Shown piece after piece: positions 1 to 10,867 of a stretch of 64,000 nt of DNA (the stretch's first letter is position 1; every line of letters starts with the position of its first letter). The position numbers were made by a program, and so were the translations under genes. The stretch is taken from the NCBI GenBank assembly GCA_019693395.1, contig JAAMXP010002855.1:1-64000 (forward strand). Reading direction: 5' to 3'. Below the pieces are notes generated by a model that saw nothing but the letters and a program-made list of their open reading frames with translations, had not been told where the DNA came from and did no database searches. Source of the DNA: Ettlia oleoabundans (taxonomy: Eukaryota; Chlorophyta; Chlorophyceae; Chlamydomonadales).

Positions 1-2346
1 CTCCAAAGGAGCAACTCAGCACCATTTGCACTTGCTACGCCCAAGGATGTAATAGCTTGACTGCAACCAGCCAACCGTTACGAAGTTGGTGGCTCCCTGT
101 GAGGGAACCCCTGCACAGATCCTCCCTAGCTGCCACCCACCTGCGAACCTGTGGGCCCATCATACAAGACTTGCGGCGTTGACAGCCCCATCACAATGTC
201 CAGCAGCCCTTGTGCAAACTTCATACACTCATTGTTGGACTTGCCCTTGAACTTCTGCAATGGTTGACGACAGGAGAGCATGTGACCAACAAAGCCGGGA
301 ATGCAGGTACCGGCTGACGGCAATTGACATTGCACTGTATGACTTATCCGACAGGCAACGAGGAATCAGCACATCACAGGTCAAATCACGGTCATTAGAG
401 TGCCGACTTGTCTCTCACAATGGCATGCAATGCTAAATCCCCTTCCCAGCCTTCCCAGCCCCTGACCCTACTGCTGAGCTTTGTTTTTGAAGCTTTGTTT
501 TCAAATTTGACTGAGGGGTATTACAGAGTCTGCATCAGGATACCCTGCAATTCCTTATACCTTCCCACGCTCGCTCACCAGGAGGCGCTCCAGCAGCGCA
601 GCCGACATTCGATGGAAGAAGCGGCGGTAGTGTCCCTGGTAGGTGCGGTCGTCCCTCATGAGCCGCAGCAGGGGCCCCCACCCTGCGGGGCACGTGACGC
701 AGTGCACAACAACGGAAGGGAGGTAGGGTCAAAAGCCAGGAAGGTTCATCGATACAGAATAAAATATCCCCAGTCACTCAACACCCTGGCTAAGAGGCAG
801 CCTTTCAGAAAAGTTCATGCCGCACATGCCAGTCCGAAGGATTACTTGCGGCGCAGCACACACCGGTACGCAGTGCTTGCCTGAGTTCTTGAGATCCCAT
901 ACCGCCTTAGCGGGCATCCACATGCAGTCCGGCCCCAGGATAGCCCTGCACCTGCCTCAAAACAGAGATGCCTGCAGTGCTCAAAGCGCGGGCTGGTTAC
1001 CATACCAATCCCACATCCATGAGTGAGTTGAGCCTCTGAAAGGCCCTTATACACAGCATTTTGCCGGCTGATGGTTTTGTTGTCCTGGGCCTGCAAAGTT
1101 CAAGAGTGAAGCATGCGGTCAGGCCTGGTGTAGACCCATGCCAAATGGAACCCAAGGCACGTGGCAAGTCTGGCAGGGGTAGCAAGCCCTGTCACACGGG
1201 CATGGCCAATCATAGAGCTGCTGCAGCAGCTACGTGGCCGGTACATTTAGTTATAACTTTGTGACCCAGTTGTAAAATCGTTTATGACTGGCCCATCACT
1301 TCCCACCGTTCCCCACAACACCCTGCCTACCGCGCATAAGGCGCTGAACAAACGTACACAATTGAGGGCAACATCAAAGAATCCATCTAGCCCTGCCGAA
1401 TAAGCTGCATGACCTTGCTCACCCTCCCTGCTGGTGGGGCCATAAGCTGCATGACCTTGCTCGTCCTCCCTGCTGGTGGGGCCATAAGCTGAGCGAGGTG
1501 TCACCGCCAACAAAATCTCTGCAGTGCAGGCTTGGCAGCGGGTTTGGTTGGGTTGTTGAATGCTGGGTGGATTGATATAGGCAGGCGGTTTATTGCAGTT
1601 TGGCATGCAAGGCAGGGAGGCATGACAAGGTGCAGGTCCGGTAGCTGCATTGGCAGTACAGCACGACTGCGGGACTGATGGCCCTGACGCAGAATAATCT
1701 GGCGCTTATTAACCGGGCATCCAGCCACAAGGAACTCGCAGCTTGCAGCAAAACAGCTGGGCAAGAGGAGTGATGGTGTAAATGCCTCACCTGGCAAGCC
1801 CTCCTTCCACATCAGCTGCTTCGCATGCTGTACCGTATCATCAAAAGGGTACAGCAGGATGGAAACAGAGATTCCAGGCAATGGTCCACTCCTGCTGCAT
1901 ATTGCGGAGCCATGCCCTCCTCCATGTTCTGTCGGGGCGTCGGATGGGTTCCAAAGGCAACAGAGGAGTCATCAGGCCGCAACTGCCAGCAGCCTGCAGC
2001 CCGCATTGTACGCCGACCCGCCTCACCTGTCATACAGCTTGATCAGCGAGTGGCGCACGCCGCCATATGCCAGTGCAGGTGCTAAATGCTCGTAAACGGA
2101 GATTAGATTGCGCAGCACCTGCAGTTTGTCCTCTGTGCTGCGCAGAGCCGGGTCTGTGCCTGCCGGCACCGCCGCCAACTCAGCTGTGTGCAGCACGCGC
2201 GCCATTTTCTTGTAGTCCCAGCAGCCGCCACTGCTGCAGCTGTTGTAAGGGATGCGCATCCGCTGTATTATCTCTGCAGGCAGCAGGGACTGCAGCTTCC
2301 CTTGAGCGTTTATAAAGCTGAGCGGTGTGGTACACCACAGCGCCAT
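1..2346 (-). CDS. Unidentified multi-exon protein, 3' end beyond the window
   Basis: I do not recognise this gene. The start chosen is the ATG at 2346-2344, which sits in a gccaccATGG context and opens an exon (2346-2027) beginning MALWCTTPLSFINAQGKLQS. It splices in phase 2 to 1891-1791 (with the segment SILLYPFDDTVQHAKQ). The path between about 1790 and 1000 is unresolved. Further protein-like segments follow: one with GPDCMWMPAKAVWDLK (about 940-870), one with RTYQGHYRRFFHRMSAALLE ending at a GTGAGC donor near 584, then 254-142 (KFKGKSNNECMKFAQGLL, which joins in phase 0) and 60-1, cut by the window edge. The protein looks soluble and largely helical, with no signal peptide or membrane segment seen. 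The gene is head-to-head with the transporter at 3142. The strand and the first and last exons are fairly secure; the middle is not. Confidence 0.45.
1400..1483. repeat. Tandem duplication, 42 bp x 2
   Basis: Two adjacent 42-bp copies (1400-1441 and 1442-1483), each starting ATAAGCTGCATGACCTTGCT, differ at only two positions; a third copy begins with ATAAGCT. They lie in the unresolved middle of the unidentified minus-strand gene, probably in an intron. Confidence 0.8.
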
Positions 2347-3141
2347 GGTGGCGGGAGCGCGCACAAGGCAAACAGGACGGACCGGGGCAGCAAGTGCAAC
2401 TCGACATCCTGTGGCTCCAAGCGGATGAAAGGCGGATACGCTTTATGACACCGACGCAGCAATGTCGGATGAGCGCCTGATCACTCCGTGACCAGGTCTT
2501 TTGCCAACCTCCTGGCGCCACTCACCCCCAAAGAAAGCGGCGAAGGGCTTGGTACTCACCGTGCATTCTCTCCTGCGCCAATACCTTGCCCTTCAACAGC
2601 CGCTTCCAGTCGATGCCTGGCCCACCCGACAAAATTCTAGTGCTTGGAATGGATTTTTAAGCTGGGAGTGGATGTCAAACAGGGTTCAGGATTTGTCAGC
2701 AGGTCGCATTTCAAACAATAGGCGAGAGAAATACTAGGCGTGCAAGCTAAGCGTGGCGTGTCGTAGCGCCGCTGCGCATCCAAGGTCAGGCGGGGATCAG
2801 ATTGTGGCCTCCTGGCCGGCGTGAGAGCACTTGCACGACGCGTGCAAGTACAACATCCTTCACTAGAGGGCCCTTTACTCCTCTAGTGGCCTGGCGTCTG
2901 TGACGCCTGCGCGGCGGCTGTCGCCAGCTCAGCTAGGGGAGCTTAACGCAACTTATCGCTAGCCGCCCTATGAACGTACTGGCCGATCCTTCCTTTGCAC
3001 ACCAACAGGCCTGTGTGTCGACAGCGCCTACCGACAGCGCTCCACCCTAACCGCGCCACTGCTTTTCCCGCGTTTTTAGTCCCGAAAAGCTTTGATCAGC
3101 GTAAGGTGCTCGCCAAGCAGCCGGGAAGCTCAGTAAGCAAA
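2347..3141. other. Divergent intergenic region
   Basis: This separates two head-to-head genes (starts at 2346 minus and 3142 plus) and should hold both promoters. No convincing exon or TATA box was seen. Its one clear structure is a pair of adjacent inverted repeats at 2830-2888. Confidence 0.5.
2830..2888. repeat. Two adjacent perfect inverted repeats
   Basis: CTTGCACG-ACG-CGTGCAAG (2830-2848) is a perfect 8-bp inverted repeat with a 3-nt spacer. Twelve bases later CACTAGAGG (2861-2869) and CCTCTAGTG (2880-2888) form a perfect 9-bp inverted repeat around a 10-nt spacer. They could be paired transcription-factor sites or hairpins in a 5'UTR; nothing decides between these. Confidence 0.7.
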
Positions 3142-6100
3142 ATGCCTTCGCGTCAAGACGCAGAGGCGCCCCTGCTTGGCGACGAAGAGCAGCTATCAAG
3201 GTAGAAGAATGCCCTTCGTATTGTAGGACGGCCAAGGCGACCGGACCAACCCTAGTAGGTGGCGGCACGCAGCAAGCGCCGCCGCCGCGCTCGTTGGCAT
3301 CGTTCTCTTCAAGCTGGCATGCCTTTGTGACAGTCGTGCACTTCTCTGCATAAGTATGTCTCTGGTAGGGATGAGCTGCAACACGAGGAGGACCTGGCTC
3401 GGCAGGAAGATGCGCTGTCCCGGGGCGGCTCGATAGACGAAGCCCAGCTGGCGGCGCAAGTGCTGCGGGGGGAGACGCGGCTGACGCAGGCAAGAGATAG
3501 ATTCCTGCCTTCCAGCTGAACCGCAGGCTGAGTGACAGACTTTGTCTCAGCCATGCTGGTACTGTCCTAGTCCATCGCAGCCTCTGCTGCCTGGGCAATT
3601 TGCTGGTGCTGCGCTTATTCCCGCCACCAGCCTTGCTGCCGCCCGTTCGGTTCTCGCGCCCTTGCTGCCACGGTTGGATTGAAGAGAACTTCATTTGTGT
3701 TGCAGGCTACGGCCAACTTGGCCACCACCATCATTGGCGCGGGCATCATGGCGCTGCCTCGTGCCTTTGCCACCCTGGGCGTGCTGCTGGGTGTGGGCAT
3801 GTTGGCGGTCATTTTTGTCCTCTCTTTCTTCTCCCTTGGAGCCCTGGTTAGGTGCCCTGCCTGTAAGCAGGCATGACGCCGCCCACGGCCATATGTTGCT
3901 TTGACGTGCAGCAGCACAATGCCTCGCAAGCGCTGCTTCCTGCTTTTCACAGCAACCCTGGATCAACAAGCGTTTATACCTGCAGTTCATACCTGCCCGC
4001 CTGCCTGCCCGTCGCCTGCAGTGTGTCCCAGCTGACCCACCACTGGACCTACCACGATGTGGTGCAGGCGGAGTACGGCAGCCTGGGGCTGCAGGCACTG
4101 AGGGTCGCCATCATCATCAACAATGCAGGCTCCATGGTGGGTTGCATGTGCAGGCACAAACCAGGGTAATCATCATGGATACTGGAGTTGCTGTGCCGCT
4201 GTGGCAGCTGAGAAATGGTTGGGTTTTGCTTACACAACAAACCTATGTGACAGTGTATAGGGCTGTACCCCCATCCACAGATTGTGTACCTCATTATCAT
4301 TGCCGACGTGCTGTGCGGCGTGGCCCCGGACTATGACGGCCTCATCACAAACATGCTGGGCGTGCACGACCCTAGCGGTGGGTTAAGGGTGTCGGCTGCA
4401 AGGGAGGAATATCTTTTCATTACATGCCCGCCTGCAATTGCTACCCTGAGTCAATGCGGCTGTCAGGCGGCCTCTTGTATCATGCCTGCCTGCCGTGCCG
4501 GCCAGGTGCCACTCGTACCCATCCCACCCTCCCTGCTGTGTTGGATCTTGTCTGCCTTTCCCTCCCGCAGTCTGGTACGTCAGCCGCCCCTTTGCGCTAG
4601 CTGCCTGCTGTCTCCTCATACTGGCCCCCCTGCTGAGCCTGCGGGACTTGGGCCGCCTGGGTCCCATGTCCTCGGCGGGGGTGGCAGTTGCTGGCGGGTT
4701 TGCCGCATCAGTGCTGGGCATCACCGGCATTGCCGTCGCTAGGGGGGAGGTGGGAGGTGAGCTGGCAGAGGGGATGCTGTTTAGACGTGCTTGCCGGGTG
4801 GGTACCCTGTGCCACATTTGTGTACACGTATCTTTTGTTGCAGCTGCTGCACAGCTGCAATTCCCCACACGTACTTTGAACTTGCAAGTAGTGTGAAGGG
4901 GGCCTGACTGCCAGATGGTTCAATCTGCAGTACCAACATCACCCGCTGCTCTGCTCCATCCCCTCCCGTCACCCCCTCATGTGTCCTTTCCCTGCCCTCC
5001 CAGACTTCCACTGGCTGCCCAATGGCGACATGCTTGGGAGCAGCCCCTCGCAAGTGGTGGTCAACCTGCTGGCCGTGCTGCCCGTCATCTCACTCAGCTT
5101 CGTATGCCAGTGAGTGACATGCTGGCGTCACTGCTGCTGCCGCTGCCAGTTACAGGGCACTGTCTTCTGTCTCCTGTGATAGTTGCTTTCAGGGCTGGTT
5201 TATGAGCTTGATTCTGTGCCAAAGCAAAGCCCAGAGCATCGTCTCTGTTGCTGCTCGTGCATGCCATGCCTCCCGCCTGGCTCACACTGGCACTCTGGCC
5301 AACTGTTCTGCCTGCAGCTACAATGTGCACCCCATCGCCCATAGCCTGGAGCGCTTCAGCAATCGCCGCATGATGATGGTCATACGCCGGGCGGTGAGTG
5401 CAGAGTGTGGCCAATTGAGAAAGCAACAGCGATTTGTTTGAGAACCGCAGCTAATTGCCCTGGGCCGTGGACAGCTAGATGCAGCTCCCTTTGACGCCCC
5501 TAGCAAAACAACTGAGCAGTGAAACAGGCAGCAGCCTCACTATTTGCCCTTTCTATTTCTGCAGCTGGTGGTGTGCACCTTTGTGTTCACCCTGGTGGCG
5601 GGCGGCTGCTACGTGCTGTTCGGGTCGGCAACACAGGTGCGCAGGTGCTAGTGTTGCTCACTGCACTCCCTGCCTGTGCTTAATTCATACCGAATATGTT
5701 TGCACTGATTGGATGGCAGTCAACTCTGTAAACACTGCAGCTGCACTGCTCCGTGCTCGACCACCCGAAGAGCGGTCTACACCACTTCTTACCTTGTGGA
5801 GCATCCACATGCCTCACCTCCCACATGGTGTTGACGGCATTCCAGTCCAAGAACCTCACCCATTTGATGCTGTTGCATTGTGCGCCACAGGCCAACATCC
5901 TGAACAACCTCACCCCATCCAGCTTGGCACCCATTGTGGGCGAGACCATGGGGTCGGCCCTCTCTTTTGCAAACCGTCTGGGCTACTGCATCAGCCTCAT
6001 GGTGGGTTCGCGCTAGAGAATGCTTCCGCAGGGCTGTGTGGTGGTTGCAGGACAGCTTTGCAGCGACCTGGAGGGTTTTAATCCTGGGACTGTTGCTGTT

Positions 6101-6831
6101 CATGTGTTCATGTCGGGGCACCCCACCGAGAAAAAGTGGGAGGCAACGTCTGTGAAGAGGCGCTGCTGCCCATTCACTGCCAAAAGGCTAGCGTTCTCTC
6201 AGTGACTCACAATCGGCAATCGCTGCACCTGTTGCCTTTTCTTCCATCCCTTCTGTCCAGGCCACTTTTGCTATGCTCAACTGGCCCCTGCGCGAGACTG
6301 TTACCAAGCTGCTGTTTGACAAGCCGGTCCTGCCTGGGGCTGGTTTCTACGTGGTCTCATACTGCCTGCTGGTCCTCATCTATCTGGTGGCCATACTGGT
6401 GCCGTCGGGTGGGTGACTGGGTGGTGACAGGGTGGCATGACAGGATAGATAGTTACGTTAGGAAGTGAGTAGGGCTGTCTAACCCTAATCAAAGAACACG
6501 GCAAGTCTGGAGGGCTGCGTAGGAGTTTCATGTTGTTGTGGGCTGCCTGCTCTTCCCACCGTCCCTTACATTTCCCACGTTCGCATGCTTTCGCCCCGCT
6601 ACTTTCCAACTGCCCTGGCCTGCAGTGTGGACGGCCATGAGCGTTACAGGCGCCACCGCCGCCACCTTTGTCGCCTTCATCCTGCCTGGTCTGCTCATCC
6701 TTCGCGTTGCCTCCCGCACAGGCAGGCTGTCTGCCACCAGCCGTGCCTTGGCGCTGGTGTGTGTGGTGCTGGGCGTCACCATGGGGGTGGTCACGCTGCT
6801 CAACACATTCGTGCTTTCTGAGCAGAATTGA
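3142..6831 (+). CDS. Amino acid transporter, AAAP family, SLC38/SNAT-like
   Basis: A 480-residue polytopic membrane protein predicted to carry neutral amino acids. Twelve exons chain in phase: 3142-3200, 3369-3489, 3706-3851, 4022-4136, 4281-4377, 4571-4756, 5004-5109, 5318-5393, 5565-5636, 5891-6001, 6261-6408, 6626-6831 (1443 nt). A soluble N-tail of about 60 residues precedes the family hallmark ANLATTIIGAGIMALP in TM1. Further signatures are FVCHYNVHPI, split across the exon 7/8 junction, and VPSVWTAMSVTGATAA before the last two membrane segments; roughly 11 helices fit the family. The acidic N-tail includes EAPLLG, which could be a dileucine-type sorting signal. Intron 2 starts GCAAGA, a GC-AG intron. 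The family usually couples to Na+ or H+; which applies, and whether it sits in the plasma membrane or the vacuole, cannot be read from the sequence. Confidence 0.93.
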
Positions 6832-7591
6832 AGGGGCGTAGCCACCACGTCGATGCGGCAGCATCGAAGTGGCGGACCTGTAATCACTGCTAAGTGGTAT
6901 GCATAACGAATGTCTGAGCTGCATTGGTTTTAATCTAAAGTTTTGACCTGGTCGCCTATCCTGAACTTAACCTTTGGACTGCAAGGACGAACTCCCACCT
7001 TTGTGACCTGTTCCCAATCGCACAGCCACCTGGAGCTTGGATAAATGATACCAACACAGTACGCTTGGGTGTACTCCAATTATCTCTCAGAATGGCCTGC
7101 TTCGATTGTGTTGGAGATGCGCCACCAAAAGCGGCGCCAGACGGGCAGCCTGGTGGGTGCGCTGACATGGCAGACGGCTGGGCATCTTGACAAAGAACAC
7201 TCGCTGGTCCTGACAGACAGTGTCCGGCTATTTGTCTTGCCTGCCTAAGACCAGCTCCGCGGGTGTATTCGGCGTTGGCTGCAGGTCCCAGCCTTTGGAA
7301 GGCCCGCATTGCTGCGCAATCAAGATGCAGATGACCGCTTAGGAACAGGTGATATGCAAGAGGCGCAAGACACCAATGGTGGGACTTGCGCCTGACCATC
7401 CTGGCTGCTGGATGCCGCCGCCACCATCACAGTGCGGGACAGTTCCTTCATACAGCGCACCCCCAGCAACTGGGCTGCTGATACTTGTGGCTCAACACCC
7501 TGCAGAGGTTCTAATCAACAACCGCAGTTCAAGCAACGAGGAAGTCTCGTGGCAGGCCGTGCCAGGCATCTAAGCGGGCAGCTGGGGCAAA
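6832..7591. other. Intergenic region between tandem plus-strand genes
   Basis: It holds the transporter 3'UTR and the promoter and 5'UTR of the Makorin gene. Short open frames on both strands show no recognisable protein and no splice support. Confidence 0.5.
6879..6883 (+). terminator. Putative poly(A) signal TGTAA
   Basis: TGTAA lies 48 nt past the stop of the transporter gene, where green algae normally place this signal. Confidence 0.5.
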
Positions 7592-10292
7592 ATGCGCGGC
7601 ACCAGTGCCGTACTTTGCAAGTATTATCTGCATGGCGCCTGCAAGTTCGGCAGCAGCTGTGCCTTCTCACACAGCATGGAGGATGCAGAGTCGCAGGTGA
7701 GGACTGGAAATTTGGGAATGCTTAAGCAGGGTAACACGCGGTTGACCGCCTCCAGAGGTGCATATGCAGCACTTTTACTTTCTGCCAGACCCCCAACCCC
7801 CACCCCCGCCGTGTCCCCGTGTCGTTCCGTTTTGTCACAGCCGCGCTAGTAGTTAGCGCTGCATCTGTGAGCAATCAAGCAAACTCCTGTGATAACCACT
7901 GCTGCAGGTTTGCAAGTACTACCTGAAAGGAGAGTGCGCCTATGGCGACCGCTGCCGCTACCTGCACACAAAACCAGAGTGGGCAACAGCCAGGCGAGAG
8001 GGTACGGGAGCATCAGCGTCCTCCGCCTATGTAGCGCCCGTGGTGCCTCGCCCCGCTGCTGATGACTTGGCGTCGCAACTGCCCATTTCACGGCTACGCC
8101 TGGGTGGACAAGCACCGGATGCGCGCCCCTGTGCGGCCGGTGGCAGCAGCGGCAGCATCAACCTGCCGCTACCGGTGCGGTTGCCTCGGGACCCTTTCGG
8201 CAGCACTGGCGAGGTCAACAGCGTTGGTGGAACTGCACCTTCTGGCAATGGAGGGGAGGGACAGCAGGCAGATGCATTGCCAGCAGCAGACGATGAGCAG
8301 CAGTATTATGAAGAGGGGGATGAATGGCATGGTTATTATGAGGGCGAGGGCTATTGGGATGAAGAGGGAGAGGAGGAGCAGGGGCAGTGGTGTGATGAAG
8401 GTGGAGGTGAGGACTGGCAGCAATATTACAGGCATGATCAGGAGCAGGGCGATGAGGGTGACTGGCTGCCAGAGGAGGCTGGTGGGCAACAGCCGCCTGC
8501 CGCCAGCAGCAATAGCGGCAACAGCACGCAACCGCGGCTGCATGCCTGGTCACTGCCGGCGGAGGCAGACGAGGGGCGCCAGCAGCAGTGGGCAGCAGCC
8601 AGCCACCCCTCGCTGCGCTCGCTGTGCATGCAGTGGTTCAGCAGCGGGGCATGCAGCAGGGGGGAGCGCTGCCATGTGGTGCATGGACAGCTGTGCCAAG
8701 TGAGTCGGTTTGGGCCACACGGTTGCCTTCCTGTGTTTAGGCCAGCCAACTTCCAGTAAACTCAGGCTGTTTTAGAGGGCAGACTCAGTGACCTGGCTGG
8801 ACAGTGCATTTATCGTCACTAGCGACAGGTGGTCTGGCTTGGCTACTCCCCGCTCTCCTTTATGGGCCCAGCACTCTCCAACCTCAAACTCCCCGCTCTG
8901 CCCACTTGCCTGCCATTCAGCACTGCCACAAGTACGCGTTGCACCCAACAGACTCTGCCGCCCGCGAGCAACATCTGGCAGAGTGCCAGCTGCGGCACGA
9001 GCGGCTGGCGGCACGGGCGCGCAGCGCAGCAGTGGAGTGTGGCATCTGCCTGGAGCCGGTTCTTAGCAAGGCAGCACCCGGCGACCGCAAGTTTGGGCTG
9101 CTGACCGGGTGAGGGGCCGCTGCTTGGCTGGCAGGGCTGCATTAACATTTGGCAGTTGTGTACTTGGTTCACAGATTGGCTGGCTGTGGCTGGCTACCAC
9201 CGCGACATACCAGACCGAAATGGTTTTGTGCGACAGAGAGTTTGTCTCTTGCTAACCTGGGCCCCCGCCTGCGTGCAGGTGCGATCACCCCTTCTGCCTG
9301 CGGTGCATCCGCAGCTGGCGGCAGAAAACGGATGGCGGCGCCGACGTTGACACGGTAAGCTTCACCCCGGCTCACACGGCCATCCAGTTGTGTGGCAGCA
9401 GGGCTGTGAAAGGGCATTTGAAGAGGTGGGCAGCAGTAGAGCCGCGATGCACATGTCTGCCTTGCTGCTGCCCTCCTTAAACCTCACGCTGCTCCTGTTG
9501 CATTCTTTGCAGGCGCTGCGTACATGTCCTGTATGCCGGACAGTGAGCTATTACATAGTGCCTAGCCTGGTTTGGCCCACAAATGAGGAGGAAAAGGAAC
9601 GCATAGTAGCAGGTGGGGGCTGTGGCGAGTGACGGGTGTGGCAGGTGGTGGGAATTGGTCTTACCAGCGCTGTACGGGGGCCACTGTATTGACAGATGGA
9701 GGTCGGCGGTGTGTTAGCATGCCTTCCTGCCTGCGTTCTGGGAGTGTTGGCCGGTTGATTGGCCTGCCAGCTTGCTTGCTTTGCCTAAGACAGGTGGCAG
9801 AGTCCCGCTGCATGTTTAAGCTTTGCAGGCTGGCTGGCTGTGACCCGCCACGATGGGCAGCTTGCGCCTTGTGTGATAATCTTGCTCCCCTGCCTTGCGT
9901 GTCTGCAGGCTACAGGGCCAAGCTCTCGCAGATCGACTGTCGCCACTTCAACTTTGGGGACAGCAGCTGCCCATTTGGGTAAGCGGGATAGGTATCTAGT
10001 CAGGATGGACTGTCAACACTGCCTCAGAAATGGTCATCCAGCCCTGGGTGCCCTCCTACCCTCGATCTGTCCTGTCCCACTCCCTACCCTGTGATAGTCT
10101 GCCTGGCCTTATCTATGCCGCTGCAGCACCTCATGTTTTTACCGCCACGCCTACCCCGACGGTCGCCTGGAGGACAAGACGTTGCGCAAGGCGGCGGACG
10201 AGGAGGGCAACGTGTGCATCATGCAGCCGGTGCGCCTCTCAGACTTCATACAGCTCAGCGCAGCAGGTCGGCGGCTGGGCAGGCGCAGATAG
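7592..10292 (+). CDS. MKRN: Makorin-type C3H zinc finger / RING E3 ubiquitin ligase
   Basis: A 498-residue protein from seven in-phase exons: 7592-7696, 7908-8699, 8921-9108, 9279-9354, 9513-9612, 9909-9978, 10127-10292 (1497 nt). Domains in order: two CCCH fingers (CKYYLHGACKFGSSCAFSH, about residues 9-27, and CKYYLKGECAYGDRCRYLH, 37-55); a long linker; a third CCCH finger (CMQWFSSGACSRGERCHVVH); the makorin-specific Cys-His segment (CQHCHKYALHPTD); a C3HC4 RING (CGICLEP, CDHPFCLRCIRSW, CPVC); and a last CCCH finger followed by the makorin hallmark CFYRHAYPDG. That order is diagnostic. Makorins bind RNA through the CCCH fingers and ubiquitinate partners through the RING. The linker (about residues 56-270) is unusually long, with a Tyr/Trp/Glu-rich stretch around 8305-8470. 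The short C-terminus ends LGRRR. Confidence 0.95.
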
Positions 10293-10867
10293 GGCTGCCT
10301 GCACAAGGTGCATCCAGGTTAGATACACGCCCAGCTGCTGGGTATTCTAGGACAATGGCATATGTGGTGCAATCTGCCTGCCTAGTGCTCTGCTAGTTTT
10401 ACCTGGCCAAATGCGGTTGCTTTGATACCCATTCTACAGCCAGCGTCCCTCTCAGTTGTAGCAGTCGTTGTTACAAGAACTGTTGTATCCCACAGCCTAC
10501 TTTTTAAGATCAAACGTCAACATAGAACATGTACGTCAGTGCGCTCACTAGTCATGCAAAGGTCGTATCTGGTGGTATATATAAGCAGAGGGGCGCAAGG
10601 AACAGTGGGCACGTACAGAGCGCAAACGCATGATAACATTGGGCAGGTCTAGGGGCGCAACCGCAATGCAACAGGGGATGGGGTATAGGAAACATATCCA
10701 TATGCGTATCAACATGAAACTAGAAGAATCTGGGGGATATAAACAGCGCTACACAGAGGCAGCCGCGCAATGGCATTGCAGAATTGCAGGCAAGCAGAAA
10801 ACATTGTACAGGCAGCCATGGCTCAATGAAACAGCTGGCTCGCTGGCTGGCAGCCCAAGGAGGTGAC
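10293..10867. other. Convergent 3' region (Makorin / dioxygenase)
   Basis: It lies between the Makorin stop (plus) and the dioxygenase stop (minus). A TTACA at 10471-10475 reads TGTAA on the minus strand and could end the dioxygenase transcript. No other feature was seen. Confidence 0.45.

Noticed and set aside
8169..8543. Very hydrophobic minus-strand frame resembling a membrane protein
   Set aside because: It is antisense to the acidic Makorin linker; GAG/GAT codons read as Leu/Ile on the opposite strand.
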